Source: an uncultured Rhodoblastus sp.
Lineage (GTDB): Bacteria; Pseudomonadota; Alphaproteobacteria; Rhizobiales; Beijerinckiaceae
Length of the DNA: 64,000 nucleotides
Assembly: GCF_903903185.1 (NCBI RefSeq)
Contig: NZ_CAIUXT010000061.1
Span: 1-64,000 of the forward strand
Direction: 5' to 3'
The position numbers and the translations under genes are program-made. This document shows, piece by piece, positions 20,590-30,773 of the stretch. Every line of letters begins with the position of its first letter. Position 1 is the stretch's first letter. Under the pieces are notes generated by a model. That model had not been told where the DNA came from. It ran no database searches and saw only the letters and a program-made list of their open reading frames with translations.

Positions 20590-22948
20590 CTCCGCCGGAG
20601 ACCCGCAGACCTGGCGCGGTTTCGACATTCTGGTCGTCTCGCCGACGCCGACGCATCCGCAGGACCACGGCAATCGCAAGCGAATCTACGAGATCTGCGC
20701 GGCGCTCAAACGCGGGGGCGCACGCATTCATTTCGTCCATTATCCCGCCGAACACGACTGGCGCCACGTCTGGCCGGTCAGGCACGAGGCCGAGATGCGG
20801 GCGGCCTGGGACAGCTACCATCTTGTTGCGCCAACGCGCTCTTTGCATGACGATTCCGCCGGCGAGGATCATGACATCGACGAATGGTCCGATCCCGGCC
20901 TTGAGCATTTCCTCGGCTGGGCCTGCCGGGTGCGAACCTATGACATGGCGATCGTCAACTACACCTGGATGAGCTTCTGCTTCGACGCCCTGCCAAAAAA
21001 CGTCTTCAGGATCTGCGACACGCATGACGTGTTCGGCGGTCGCCGGAGCCTTTTGGCGGCCAATGGCGTGGCGCCCGAGTTCTTCCACACGACGAAGGAG
21101 GGCGAAGCGCGCGGATTGGCGCGCGCCGATCTCGTCTGGGCGATCAAGCCGTCCGAAAAAGCCTATTTCGAGCAAGAGCTCAAGCTGCCCAATTGCCTGA
21201 CCATGCTCCATGCCGAGCCCTCGATGGACTGGTGGCGCGGCCCGCCCTCGACCGACGGCTTCCTGCGCGCCGGGGTGATCGGGGCGCGCAACAATGTCAA
21301 TCGCCGCAACCTCGAGGATTTCCTGAAAGTGGCGCTGCCGGTGCTGCACGACTACATGGCGCCGGTCAAAATCGTCATCGCCGGCGGCTGCTCCGACGAT
21401 TTCAGGGACTGGGTCCATCCCAATATCGAAATCCTCGGGCGCGTCGCGGAAGTCGCAGACTTCTATCGCGCCATCGATGTCGCGATCGCGCCGATGCAAT
21501 TCAGCACCGGCCTGAAAATCAAGGTTTCCGAAGCCCTCGCCTCCGGCGCGCCGCTGATCGCCCACGCCCACGCCATGGAAGGCTATCCGACCATTGAACC
21601 GCTGCACCTCTTGGCCGGCTTCAGGGAAATGGCGGTCGAACTGGCAAGGCTCGCGTTCGATCCCGCGCCGCTGCAAAGCCTCGCGGCGCGTTCGCAAAAC
21701 CTGTCCGACGAAATCCGCGCCGACGTTTCGCAGGCTCTGGAAGCCACCCGCCGGCAGCTTTTCGCGCGGCTCGCCAAAACCATCTGCGTCGTCGCGCCGA
21801 TGGAGGCCTTCGACCCGGCCTCGCTGCTGCACGACCATCTGCGCGCGACGCTCGATTATCTGAGGTTCACGGCGGGTCTGGCCGTCTATGTGACCGGAAC
21901 TGCGACCAGAAATACCGAATTCGACATTCTGCAAAGGTTCGGTCTCGCAAGCCGGGTTTTCGCCGATCCGGCGCTGATCGCTGCGCTGGGCGAAAAGGCG
22001 CCGGAATCCTGGACGCCGATAGAACTTTACGACCTTATCGCGGCGCGCGGCTTCGAGCGCCTTTATCTGATGGCCAGCGCCTTCGACCTTTCGGCCGGCG
22101 GTTCGCGACAGCGCCGGTTCGCGTCCTTTGGCCTGCGGCAGGTCTTCCTGCGCCATGACGCCATCGAAATGACCGGCGCGGACCCCGATGCGCTGATCGA
22201 GGCGTTGCGGCCTTTCGTCAAGATCGTCGCCATCGGCGCCAGTCCCAGGGCGATCATGCTCTGGGAGGGCAAGGAAGGAATCGAACAGGTCGTCCACGCG
22301 CCGTTTCTGCGCACGGGAACATTCGAAAGCCTTCAGCGCCGCGTTCCGGCCAGGAACCATCCGGGAGCGATGCTCGTGCTGGCGCGCGGCGCGGACCCGC
22401 TGGCGCGCGAACTCATGCGTCTTGGCGAGAGACTCGGGCTTGACGCCGTGGTTGTCGATCCTTTCGACCCGGCGACCGCCTCGGCCCTGCTCGGCTGCGC
22501 GCCGCCCGCCATCGACGATCCTCTCGCCGGTTTCGCCCATTTGCGTCTCGTCGTCGATCTGACGGAATTCAACAGCCTCGCCGCCGCGATCTGCGAGGCG
22601 GCGCTGCGCCTCGACATTCCGCGCCTCGCCTTCCAGCGTGGCGCGCTCGCGCTGGGCCTTCATGCTTTCCCGGCGCCGCTCTATCCGACCTCGGCGGCCC
22701 GGCTGTTCACGACGGTCGCCCGTTGCGCCGCCGACGACGGCTTTCTTCGCATGCTGCGCGCCGAAGCGTCGAAAGAAAAGGCGGAAAGATTCGGCTCGGA
22801 TGCGGGATGGACGGTTCTGTGGCGGCTTCTGACGCGGACCGGCCTGACCGGCGGCAAGGACGCCGCAACCGAAGGACACCGCCAGGCTGTGGTGAGACCG
22901 GCGGCTTTCGGCGAGTCGGGCCAAAGCGTGAAGCCGGCTCTGCCCTGA
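20582..22948 (+). CDS. Large two-part glycosyltransferase-like protein
   Basis: A 788-residue protein. Residues 15-400 look like a GT-B (GT4-type) glycosyltransferase: an N-terminal DHGNRKRIYEICAALKRGG segment, then VIAGG, EILGRV, and the donor-site region STGLKIKVSEALASGAPLIA near residue 325. The remaining 380 residues repeat an alpha/beta pattern without a motif I can name, and may be a second, degenerate GT-B domain. Translation starts at a TTG (20582) after GAGGGAG, inside the end of the preceding gene. The context of GT2, FkbM and GT61 genes points to a surface polysaccharide or protein-glycan pathway. Confidence 0.75.
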   Translation: MPDSAGDPQTWRGFDILVVSPTPTHPQDHGNRKRIYEICAALKRGGARIHFVHYPAEHDWRHVWPVRHEAEMRAAWDSYHLVAPTRSLHDDSAGEDHDIDEWSDPGLEHFLGWACRVRTYDMAIVNYTWMSFCFDALPKNVFRICDTHDVFGGRRSLLAANGVAPEFFHTTKEGEARGLARADLVWAIKPSEKAYFEQELKLPNCLTMLHAEPSMDWWRGPPSTDGFLRAGVIGARNNVNRRNLEDFLKVALPVLHDYMAPVKIVIAGGCSDDFRDWVHPNIEILGRVAEVADFYRAIDVAIAPMQFSTGLKIKVSEALASGAPLIAHAHAMEGYPTIEPLHLLAGFREMAVELARLAFDPAPLQSLAARSQNLSDEIRADVSQALEATRRQLFARLAKTICVVAPMEAFDPASLLHDHLRATLDYLRFTAGLAVYVTGTATRNTEFDILQRFGLASRVFADPALIAALGEKAPESWTPIELYDLIAARGFERLYLMASAFDLSAGGSRQRRFASFGLRQVFLRHDAIEMTGADPDALIEALRPFVKIVAIGASPRAIMLWEGKEGIEQVVHAPFLRTGTFESLQRRVPARNHPGAMLVLARGADPLARELMRLGERLGLDAVVVDPFDPATASALLGCAPPAIDDPLAGFAHLRLVVDLTEFNSLAAAICEAALRLDIPRLAFQRGALALGLHAFPAPLYPTSAARLFTTVARCAADDGFLRMLRAEASKEKAERFGSDAGWTVLWRLLTRTGLTGGKDAATEGHRQAVVRPAAFGESGQSVKPALP

Positions 22949-23101
22949 CCGCCTCGCGCGCGCCGGCGGTGACGGTTTCATCGGCTGCGCTTTCCTGCGC
23001 TTTCGGCGCCTCGCCGAACACGTTATGGTAGCAGGGGGGCGCCGCAAGAATCGGTCCTCGCGGAGCGTCGCCGCGCCGCAGAGGATAAAAAAGGCTTTGT
23101 A

Positions 23102-23977
23102 ATGAGTGATTGTAATTCGACCTCGTTTCTGACCCTGCAGGCCGCGCGCCGGGACTATGGCTCCCAGTTCGAGATCCTCGTCGCTGTGCTCTACAACCAG
23201 ATCGTCAAACCCGGCGATATCGTCGTCGATGGCGGCGCCAATGCCGGACTGCACGCCTATGCGCTCGCCCGAAAGGTCGGACCCGGCGGCCTGCTGGTGG
23301 CTTTCGAGCCCAATCCGGAGGTGTTCGAGTCGTTGTCGAGCAATGTCGCGCAATTGTCGGTCGAACTGCATCGGCTGGCCCTGAGCGACAGGCAAGCGAT
23401 GCTGCCCTTCGTCATCGACGAAGCAAACCCGGCGCTCAGCCATATTCATCATGCGTTCGACGCATCGGATCCCGGCACGAGAACCATCCTGGTGAAATCG
23501 GTGACGCTCGACCGGATCGTCGGGGCAAGGCGCATCGCCTTCATCAAGCTCGATCTGGAGGGCGCCGATTTTCTGGCGATACGCGGCGGCGTCGCGACGC
23601 TGCGCCGGGACAGGCCGCCGATTGTCTTCGAAAACAGCCGCGCCTGGGCGTCGAAATGCCACGCCTACACGGCGGAAGAATTTTTCCGTTTTTTCGCGGA
23701 AATAGACTACGCCATCTACGATCTGCACGGTCGCGAACTGACCAGGGAAATCTGGGATTTCGACGATATCGCCTTCGAGTTCATCGGCCTGCCCAAGGAG
23801 GCGGGCGCCCGCAACCGCCATTTGCTCGACGTCATCGCGTTTTTCTGGAGCGAGGTCGAGAGCAGGCCCGTCCTTCCCGAATGGACGGATTGTGTCATCG
23901 CGGTTCGCGACGCGCCCGATTACATGACCTCCCACCACGGCGAGGCATGGCTTTCCCTGCTGCGCTCGGCGGTCTGA
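23102..23977 (+). CDS. FkbM family methyltransferase
   Basis: A 291-residue SAM-dependent O-methyltransferase of the FkbM type. The SAM-binding strand reads VVDGGANAGLHAYALA (residues 42-57), followed by the acidic AFEPNPE motif. The typical late FIKLDLEGADFLAIRGG block is at about residue 145. Such enzymes often methylate sugars of surface glycans, which fits the glycosyltransferases on both sides. It lies 153 bases after the large transferase and converges with the GT61 gene. Confidence 0.88.
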   Translation: MSDCNSTSFLTLQAARRDYGSQFEILVAVLYNQIVKPGDIVVDGGANAGLHAYALARKVGPGGLLVAFEPNPEVFESLSSNVAQLSVELHRLALSDRQAMLPFVIDEANPALSHIHHAFDASDPGTRTILVKSVTLDRIVGARRIAFIKLDLEGADFLAIRGGVATLRRDRPPIVFENSRAWASKCHAYTAEEFFRFFAEIDYAIYDLHGRELTREIWDFDDIAFEFIGLPKEAGARNRHLLDVIAFFWSEVESRPVLPEWTDCVIAVRDAPDYMTSHHGEAWLSLLRSAV

Positions 23978-24008
23978 TCGGCGCCGCGCCGCAGCAGGTC
24001 TCGACTGT

Positions 24009-25265
24009 TCAGCCGATCTCCGACAACGCTTTTTCGATCGTCGCCAGATCGAACCAGGCGAGCCCGCCGCTCTCCGGCGTCGGCGCGAGGGAGGGAATGC
24101 GTTTTGCCTGCAGCCCGCACGCGGAATAGACCATATGAATGCTGGTCCAGCTGCCGGGATAATCGATCAATTCGACAAGCCGAACCTGTCGTTGCGAAAA
24201 CAGCCCGTTGAGCAGCCCGGCCCCGTGCACCCCCGCGATGACCGAGCATTCGGCAAATTTTTCGATGGTTTCAGCCGGATCGAGTCCGGAGGTGACCACC
24301 GGCTCGAAGCCGGATTTCACGAACAGCGCCTCGACCTCGTCGTCATTGTCGAAACTGCGGTCGAATCTGTTCGATGCGTCGGCGCGCGATATGAACAGCT
24401 TCCGGCCGGTTTTCCCTTTTCCCGTTCCGACGCCCCGCAATCCGCCAAGCCGATGACGCAAGGTGCGCATCGCCGAGAGCGACAATAAGCCTTCCTCGAC
24501 CTGATACATGGCGTTGGTCGCCGAGAAACACGCGGCGGGGCGAACCGGCCCGTCTTCGAGGTAGAGGGCGTTGTCCAGCGGCCCGATCAGCCGCTCGAAC
24601 AGATAGCGCTGCATCGGATATTTGAGCCGCGCGCTCAGAATCGGCTTCAGGCGTCGCCCGCGCAGAACGCTGAAATGATCGTAGGCGACAAGCTGCGCGA
24701 GGGTGTCGTGCAGGAAATGACCGAAATTTTCGGCGCCGTAATTGGAATTGAAAAAGAAATAGGCGTCATCGGGATTGCAGGCGCGAACCGGCCAGCGCTT
24801 GTAATCGCGAAGGGTGCAGGAACGATTCGAGATGTCGAAGTCGCAAAACCCGATGGTTTCCGGATAGGCAAACCAGCCGATGTCGATCCACGCCGCCGGA
24901 CAGCTGCGAAAGCAATCCGCGTACAGGCGGCCTTCAAGCAGCGCCAGTCCGTTGCCGAACAGCACGGCGCCGCCAATGTCGGCCCCGATCATCGGGTGAT
25001 CCGTCAAACGCCAGCCGACCGCTGTTGTCGACGGCGGAAAGGCGGCCTGGGGAATCGCGATCGCCCGTTCTCCCAAGTCCGCCGCAGCGTCGCCGACCAC
25101 GACCCGAAGATCGTCCGCGTTCAACCGGCCATGGCCGGTGAGGCAGCAGGACAGCCACCACGTCAGACTTTCCCTGATACGCGGCAGGTCGGTCGCAGCC
25201 GCTTGCTGTTGCAGCCAGGAACGGTAGGCGTCGGCCGAATGTCGCATTTCGCTGGATTCAGCCAT
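24009..25265 (-). CDS. Family 61 glycosyltransferase (DUF563)
   Basis: A 418-residue protein whose C-terminal half has the GT61 pattern: KLFISRADASNR, then GVHGAGLLNGLF near residue 350. The start at 25265 is backed by AGGGAG at good spacing; the frame is open 71 codons further upstream without a better site. GT61 members include xylosyl- and GlcNAc-transferases; in bacteria they are usually linked to capsule or lipopolysaccharide. It is transcribed toward fkbM and closes the glycan locus. Confidence 0.85.
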   Translation of the reverse strand: MAESSEMRHSADAYRSWLQQQAAATDLPRIRESLTWWLSCCLTGHGRLNADDLRVVVGDAAADLGERAIAIPQAAFPPSTTAVGWRLTDHPMIGADIGGAVLFGNGLALLEGRLYADCFRSCPAAWIDIGWFAYPETIGFCDFDISNRSCTLRDYKRWPVRACNPDDAYFFFNSNYGAENFGHFLHDTLAQLVAYDHFSVLRGRRLKPILSARLKYPMQRYLFERLIGPLDNALYLEDGPVRPAACFSATNAMYQVEEGLLSLSAMRTLRHRLGGLRGVGTGKGKTGRKLFISRADASNRFDRSFDNDDEVEALFVKSGFEPVVTSGLDPAETIEKFAECSVIAGVHGAGLLNGLFSQRQVRLVELIDYPGSWTSIHMVYSACGLQAKRIPSLAPTPESGGLAWFDLATIEKALSEIG

Positions 25266-25404
25266 TCCGGGCTCCCTGGGATCGGCTCGGCAAAACGGGG
25301 TCGATGTGGCGCCCGCCATGCGGTTGAACAAGGGCTGGTGTTTTGCGCGAGCGCGCCAGTTTACGCCCAGGTCGTCATCGGCTCCAACCAGGGGAAAGCG
25401 AAAC

Positions 25405-25489
25405 CCTCTTAAGCATGAAGGCGGATTTGTCCGGCCGCGCGGTCGTATCGTTTTTGAACGGTTACGAGATGGCTTCATGCCTTAAGAGG
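25405..25489. repeat. Long imperfect inverted repeat
   Basis: Arms of 16 bases (25405-25420) and 17 bases (25473-25489) pair perfectly apart from one bulged C, around a 52-base spacer. It sits between the GT61 gene and the vapBC pair. The shape could be a small mobile-element remnant or a terminator-like structure for vapC. No target duplication is obvious. Confidence 0.6.
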
Positions 25490-25526
25490 CGACTGGCATT
25501 ACAAAAGTTGGGAAACCGTCCGTTCT

Positions 25527-25922
25527 TTATCGCCCGCCCGCCCTTTCGATGTCGGTTTGGCTAAAATCGTCGCCTTTGAACAGCAGCGGTTCGCCGGTAG
25601 CCTTGGCCAGGGCGTAGGAAAAGCAATCGCCGAAATTCAGCCCCGCCTTGTGGCGGCCCTTCCCGAAATCGAGAAACGCCTGACGCGCCAGTTCGCCATG
25701 AGCGATCGTCACCGGCTCGATGACGATGCCCGCGCGCCGGAAGAAGGCTTCCGCCTGTCGCATCCCCTCCGGGCCGAGCTGGTTTTCGATAACGATGGAC
25801 AATTCGACGTAGCTTGCCAAGCTCATGCGGCAAACATCGGCATCGTGGACGATCTGCGCGAAGCTTGCCGCTTCAGGCTCCCGGTAAAGGATTGCGACCG
25901 CCGCCGAGGTATCGAGGATCAT
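25527..25922 (-). CDS. vapC: VapC-type PIN-domain toxin
   Basis: A 131-residue PIN-domain ribonuclease. The acidic Mg2+ site is complete: D4 in MILDTSAA, E40 in SYVELS, D99 in NFGDCFSYALA, and D118/D119 near the C-terminus. VapC toxins cleave RNA (often tRNA) and are blocked by their partner. It overlaps the upstream antitoxin by four bases (ATGA), so its translation depends on the antitoxin. Confidence 0.92.
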   Translation of the reverse strand: MILDTSAAVAILYREPEAASFAQIVHDADVCRMSLASYVELSIVIENQLGPEGMRQAEAFFRRAGIVIEPVTIAHGELARQAFLDFGKGRHKAGLNFGDCFSYALAKATGEPLLFKGDDFSQTDIERAGGR

Positions 25923-26170
25923 TTCGGCAAGCCGTTCTCGTCATAGAGGAGGTCGGCATGATCGGGATAGGGGTGGCGCTTTAAATGTGCGGCGGCCCGA
26001 TCGGCGATCGCCAGCAATTCTTCCACACTTGCCTTGCCCTTTTGATGCTCGATTCTGGCGTAGCGTTCGCGCAAAGCTTCGGTGACGACGCTGGTCATGC
26101 TTTTGCCCGTGGCGCGGGAGATGGCCTGCGCCAGCCGGTGCGCTTCCGGGTCCTTGATGTTGAGACTCAT
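25919..26170 (-). CDS. vapB: VapB-type antitoxin
   Basis: An 83-residue antitoxin of the VapB family (Rv0623-like), beginning MSLNIKDPEAHRLAQAI. The N-terminal half is the DNA-binding part and the C-terminal tail (DHADLLYDENGLPK) should thread into the toxin. An ATG four codons upstream (26182) is an alternative start. The AT-rich leader at 26183-26220 contains repeated TAGAA and TTCTA elements that could be the autoregulatory operator. Confidence 0.88.
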   Translation of the reverse strand: MSLNIKDPEAHRLAQAISRATGKSMTSVVTEALRERYARIEHQKGKASVEELLAIADRAAAHLKRHPYPDHADLLYDENGLPK

Positions 26171-26182
26171 CGCCAATCTCAT

Positions 26183-26496
26183 TCTATAAATAGTTCTAAT
26201 TTTCTACCATTCTACCTCAGAGAATGGAGCGCGCCAAGGGCGAGAAAGCCGCCGTGCCGTATCGCTGCGATTGACTCATGCATGGGTTGAGCGGCGAGGT
26301 CCGCAAGGTCGCGGCGCCCCGTCAAACGCGCCACCATCGGCGAACGCGCGCAACCCCGTCTGAACCCGACGAGGATCGAGACCGCGCATCATCTTTCCGC
26401 GCGCATCCCTGCGCGTGCAGGGCCGCACACGCGCGTTCTATTTGACGAATATTAGACGAGTTTAGTCCAAGAAAATCGATAGCCCATTGATTCTAA
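26183..26496. other. Intergenic region between vapB and tRNA-Arg
   Basis: The first 40 bases are AT-rich and are the likely vapBC promoter and operator. The rest, on the 3' side of the tRNA, holds no open frame I would defend, no recognisable integrase remnant, and no duplicate of the tRNA 3' end. Confidence 0.5.
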
Positions 26497-26573
<77 letters not shown>

Positions 26574-26770
26574 AACAAAAACCTGTTTAGCCGATGCGCG
26601 CCGGATCGGCAAATGGATTTGCGCCAGCTTCCGGGCTCAGCGTCCGCAGTAAACGCCGGGCACTCCTCATGCTTGCGATATCCCTGCTGCGGCGAGCAGC
26701 CGTCGCGGAAAAATGCTATAACAAGGGCGACGCCGCTCGTGGGCGGCCCCGCCCTCGAAATCGGTTGCGC

Positions 26771-29740
26771 ATGACAGACGCTCCCCACCCCCTCGCCTCC
26801 GGCGATCATATCTTTCTCGTCGATGGCTCGAACTTCATCTTTCGCGCCTATTTCCAGTCGATCCGCCAGGACCAGAAATATAATTACCGCGCCGACCGGC
26901 TGCCCACCGGCGCCGTGCGGCTGTTCTGCGCCAAGCTGCTGCAATTCGTCCGCGACGGCGCCGCCGGCGTCAAGCCGAGCCATCTCGCGATCATTTTCGA
27001 CAAGAGCGAAAATTCCTTCCGGAAAGAAATCTACCCCGAATACAAGGCCAATCGCTCCGACCCGCCCGACGATCTCGTGCCGCAATTCCCGCTGTTTCGC
27101 GAGGCGGTGCGCGCCTTCGGGCTGGAGCCGGTCGAGCAGGACGTCTACGAGGCCGACGACCTGATCGCCACTTACGCCCGGCAGGCGGCGCGCGCCGGCG
27201 CCGACGTCACCATCATTTCCGCCGACAAGGATCTGATGCAGCTCGTCCAGCCGGGAATCTCGATGTACGATCCCGCTTCCGGCGAGCGCGAGGAGCGGCG
27301 CATCGGCCGCGAGGAAGTCATCGCCTATTTCGGCGCGCCGCCGGAAAAAGTCGTCGATATTCAGGCTCTGGCCGGCGATTCCACCGATAATGTCCCCGGC
27401 GCGCCGGGCATTGGCGTCAAGACCGCAGCGCAATTGATCGGCGAATATGGCGATCTCGACACGCTGCTCGCCCGCGCTGGCGAGATCAAGCAGAACAAGC
27501 GCCGCGAAACCCTGTGCGATCCCGCCGTGGTCGCCAAGGTGCTGTTGTCGAAAAAACTGGTGCAACTGGTCGATGACGTGAAGGTCGTTACGCCGCTCGA
27601 CGATCTGCGCCTGCGCGAGCCGGACGGCAAGACGCTGGTGGCTTTTCTGAAGGCGATGGAATTCACCACCCTGACCCGCCGCGTCGCGGAAATATTCGAG
27701 GTTGACGCCGCCGAGGTCGAACCCGATTCGGCGCTCAAAGGCCCCAATGGCTGGCGCGGACGCAATGGCGAAGTTTTGGCGCGGGACGAACCGGAGGCGG
27801 CGCCCCTCGCGCCCGATGCGCCGACCGACACGCTCACGCCTGCCGAACTGGCGAAACAGCGCAACGACGCCGCGCCGAAAACGCCGGTAGACCGCAGCCA
27901 ATATGTCTGCATCGATCGTATGGAGAAACTGGCCGCCTGGATCGCGGATGCGTTCGACTCTGGCTTCGTCTGTTTCGACACCGAGACCGACTCGCTCGAT
28001 CCGATGCAGGCCAATCTGATCGGCCTGTCGCTGGCGCTCGCGCCCAATCGCGCCGGCTATATTCCGTTCGGCCACAAGGCGCCCGGCGCGGACGACCTGT
28101 TTGGCGGCGGCGAATTGTCGCCGGGCCAGCTTCCGCTGCGTCCGGTCCTTGAGGCGCTCAAGCCGCTGCTCACCGCGCCCTCGGTGATCAAGGTTGCGCA
28201 AAACGTCAAATATGACTGGCTGGTGCTCGCCCAGCACGGCGTCGAGGTCGGGCCGGTCGAGGACACCATGCTCGCCTCCTATACGCTCGACGCCGGGCGC
28301 AACGGCCATGGCATGGACGAGCTGTCTTTAAAAGTGCTCGAACACCGGCCGATTCCCTTCAGCGAGGTCGCCGGCCAGGGCAAGAGTTTTATTGGCTTCG
28401 CGCGCGTCGCGGTGGACAAGGCGGTCGAATATTCCGCCGAGGACGCCGATGTCACGCTGCGGCTCTGGAATTGTTTGCAGCCGCGCCTTGTCGCCGAGAG
28501 CATGTGTACGGTTTACGAGACGCTGGAGCGCCCGCTGGCCGTGGTTCTGGCGCGCATGGAACGGCGCGGCATTTGCGTCGACCGGGCGCTGCTGTCGCGG
28601 CTGTCGGGCGAATTTGCTCAGGATATGGCGCGGCTGGAGGCGGAAGTGCAGGCGCTGGCCGGCGAAAGTTTCAATCTCGGCTCGCCGAAGCAATTGGGCG
28701 ATATATTGTTCGGCAAGTTCGGCCTGCCCGGCGGCAAGAAGACCGCGACCGGCGCCTGGTCCACTTCGGCCAGCGTTCTCGACGAGTTGGCGGAAGGCGG
28801 CAATGAACTGGCGGCGCGGATTCTCGATTGGCGGCAGGTGCAGAAATTGCGCTCGACCTATGCAGAGGCGCTGCCGCGCTTCATCAACCCGGCGACGGGG
28901 CGGGTTCACACCTCCTATTCGATGGCCGCGACCTCGACCGGGCGGCTGTCGTCTTCCGAGCCCAATCTGCAAAACATCCCTGTGCGCAACGAAGCCGGGC
29001 GCAAATTGCGCCGCGCCTTTGTCGCCGCGCCCGGCAAGAAGCTGATTTCCGCCGATTATTCGCAGATCGAATTGCGGCTGCTGGCCCATATCGCCGACAT
29101 TCCCCAACTCAAACAGGCCTTTGCCGAGGGCAAGGACATTCACGCCATCACCGCTTCGGAAATCTTTGGCGTGCCGGTGGAGGGGATGCCGGGCGATGTG
29201 CGCCGCCGCGCCAAGGCGATCAATTTCGGCATCGTCTATGGCATTTCGGCCTTCGGCCTCGCCAACCAGCTCGGCATTTCGCGCGAGGAGGCGGGGGCCT
29301 ATATCAAACTCTATTTCGAGCGTTTTCCCGGCATCCGCGCCTATATGGACGCGACCAAGAAGCTATGCCGCGAACAGGGCTTCGTCACCACCCTGTTCGG
29401 CCGCAAATGCCATTATCCGAAGATCGGCTCCAGCAACCCATCGGAACGCGCCTTCAACGAGCGCGCGGCGATCAATGCGCCGATCCAGGGAGCCGCCGCC
29501 GACATCATCCGCCGCGCCATGATCCGCATGGACGACGCGCTCGCCGCCGCGCATTTGAGCGCGCAAATGCTGTTGCAGGTCCATGACGAACTGGTGTTCG
29601 AGGCGCCGGAGGCGGAGATCGCGGACACGCTGGTTTGCGTGCGAAAAGTGATGGAGCAGGCGGCGCTTCCGGCGGTCAGTTTGAGCGTTCCGCTGCTGGT
29701 CGAGGCGCGGGCGGCGGACAATTGGGACGAGGCGCATTAA
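26771..29740 (+). CDS. polA: DNA polymerase I
   Basis: A 989-residue polymerase used in Okazaki-fragment processing and repair. The N-terminal 5'-nuclease domain (residues 1-300) starts with [14 protein letters not shown] and holds [11 protein letters not shown] 3'-5' exonuclease domain follows with the catalytic [10 protein letters not shown] near residue 400, so proofreading looks intact. The polymerase domain has motif [13 protein letters not shown] (about residue 760) and motif C VHDELVF (about 936). The ATG at 26771 gives the family N-terminus. A strong hairpin follows the stop. Confidence 0.98.
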   Translation: MTDAPHPLASGDHIFLVDGSNFIFRAYFQSIRQDQKYNYRADRLPTGAVRLFCAKLLQFVRDGAAGVKPSHLAIIFDKSENSFRKEIYPEYKANRSDPPDDLVPQFPLFREAVRAFGLEPVEQDVYEADDLIATYARQAARAGADVTIISADKDLMQLVQPGISMYDPASGEREERRIGREEVIAYFGAPPEKVVDIQALAGDSTDNVPGAPGIGVKTAAQLIGEYGDLDTLLARAGEIKQNKRRETLCDPAVVAKVLLSKKLVQLVDDVKVVTPLDDLRLREPDGKTLVAFLKAMEFTTLTRRVAEIFEVDAAEVEPDSALKGPNGWRGRNGEVLARDEPEAAPLAPDAPTDTLTPAELAKQRNDAAPKTPVDRSQYVCIDRMEKLAAWIADAFDSGFVCFDTETDSLDPMQANLIGLSLALAPNRAGYIPFGHKAPGADDLFGGGELSPGQLPLRPVLEALKPLLTAPSVIKVAQNVKYDWLVLAQHGVEVGPVEDTMLASYTLDAGRNGHGMDELSLKVLEHRPIPFSEVAGQGKSFIGFARVAVDKAVEYSAEDADVTLRLWNCLQPRLVAESMCTVYETLERPLAVVLARMERRGICVDRALLSRLSGEFAQDMARLEAEVQALAGESFNLGSPKQLGDILFGKFGLPGGKKTATGAWSTSASVLDELAEGGNELAARILDWRQVQKLRSTYAEALPRFINPATGRVHTSYSMAATSTGRLSSSEPNLQNIPVRNEAGRKLRRAFVAAPGKKLISADYSQIELRLLAHIADIPQLKQAFAEGKDIHAITASEIFGVPVEGMPGDVRRRAKAINFGIVYGISAFGLANQLGISREEAGAYIKLYFERFPGIRAYMDATKKLCREQGFVTTLFGRKCHYPKIGSSNPSERAFNERAAINAPIQGAAADIIRRAMIRMDDALAAAHLSAQMLLQVHDELVFEAPEAEIADTLVCVRKVMEQAALPAVSLSVPLLVEARAADNWDEAH

Positions 29741-29766
29741 AAAACCCCGCTTGCGGCGGGGTTTTT
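29738..29766. terminator. Rho-independent terminator, usable in both directions
   Basis: The stem AACCCCGC/GCGGCGGGGTT with flanking A and T runs starts at the polA stop codon. The A-run on one side and T-run on the other make it bidirectional; it serves polA and the converging BI-1 gene. Confidence 0.88.
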
Positions 29767-29827
29767 GGGGTTTTTCAACCCCGTCTTTGCGGTGACGCCC
29801 CCTCCCGAGGAAGGATCGTCCAGATCG

Positions 29828-30604
29828 TCAGTCGTTGCGCTGACCCGTAAGCTGCAACAGCGACATGAAGATGTTGATGAAGTCGAGGTAGAGCATCAAG
29901 GCGCCATTGATCGACTTCTTCAGCGCGGTCTCGGAATGATCCGACTCGAGATACATCTCCTTGATCTGCTGGGTGTCCCAGGCGGTCAGGCCGGCGAAGA
30001 TCAGCACACTCAGGATCGACAGGCCGAACTGTAACGCCGAACTTTGCATGAACAGGTTGACGACGCTGGCGATGATGATGCCGAACAGGCCCATGATCAG
30101 GAACGAACCCATCGCCGCGAGACTGCGCTTGGTCGTGTAGCCATAGAGGCTCAACGCGCCAAACGTCGCCGAGGTGATGAAGAACGCGCGCGCCACCGAG
30201 GTTCCGGTATAGACCAGCAGGACGGACGACAGCGACAGACCCATCACCGCCGCGAAGGCATAGAACAGGGTGCGAGCGGTGGACGCCGCCATGCTGTTGA
30301 TCTTGAACGAGAAGAACAGCACGAAGGCGAGCGGCGCGAACATGATCAGCCAGCGCAGCGGGCTGAGATAGATCGCGGCGCCGAACTCGGTCAGATAGGT
30401 GTGCGAACCAAGCTGATGCTGGGTCGGCAGGCCGGAAACGGCCAGCATGTTGACTCCGAGCGCGAACAGGCCGGTGAGGGCCAGACCGATCGTCATATGG
30501 TTATAGACGCCGAGCATGAACGCGCGCAGACCTTGATCTACATCGGCGCCCGTCCGGGTATAGCCCCGGCTCCAGGGAGCGGCGTTGCGGTCAAAGTTGG
30601 ACAT
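29828..30604 (-). CDS. Bax inhibitor-1/YccA family membrane protein
   Basis: A 258-residue inner-membrane protein of the BI-1/TMBIM family (YccA/YbhL-like) with seven hydrophobic segments. The N-terminus MSNFDRNAAPWSRGYTRTG is typical of alphaproteobacterial members. The late DTQQIKEMY and LYLDFINIFMSLLQL blocks are the conserved family region, including the pore-lining Asp. YccA interacts with FtsH; homologues leak Ca2+. The start at 30604 has GAGG at good distance. Confidence 0.93.
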   Translation of the reverse strand: MSNFDRNAAPWSRGYTRTGADVDQGLRAFMLGVYNHMTIGLALTGLFALGVNMLAVSGLPTQHQLGSHTYLTEFGAAIYLSPLRWLIMFAPLAFVLFFSFKINSMAASTARTLFYAFAAVMGLSLSSVLLVYTGTSVARAFFITSATFGALSLYGYTTKRSLAAMGSFLIMGLFGIIIASVVNLFMQSSALQFGLSILSVLIFAGLTAWDTQQIKEMYLESDHSETALKKSINGALMLYLDFINIFMSLLQLTGQRND

Positions 30605-30773
30605 AGGTGCCTCGTGTAAAATACCGTCGGCGAAACCGCCCCGGAATATCCGAGCCGTCGCCGCAGAGCCGAATATGACGACGAAGCCGCCAAAACACAA
30701 GCCGGTCCTCGGCCTGAACAGGCCTCCGGCGGATTACATTTTCGTTATCCTTTCAAAGTTCTCATCCCGAAGC

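Noticed and set aside
20444-23938. An 1164-codon open frame on the minus strand
   Set aside because: It lies opposite a well-supported glycosyltransferase and part of fkbM, has an Arg/Gly/Asp-rich, motif-free product and no ribosome binding site. It reflects high GC at third codon positions.
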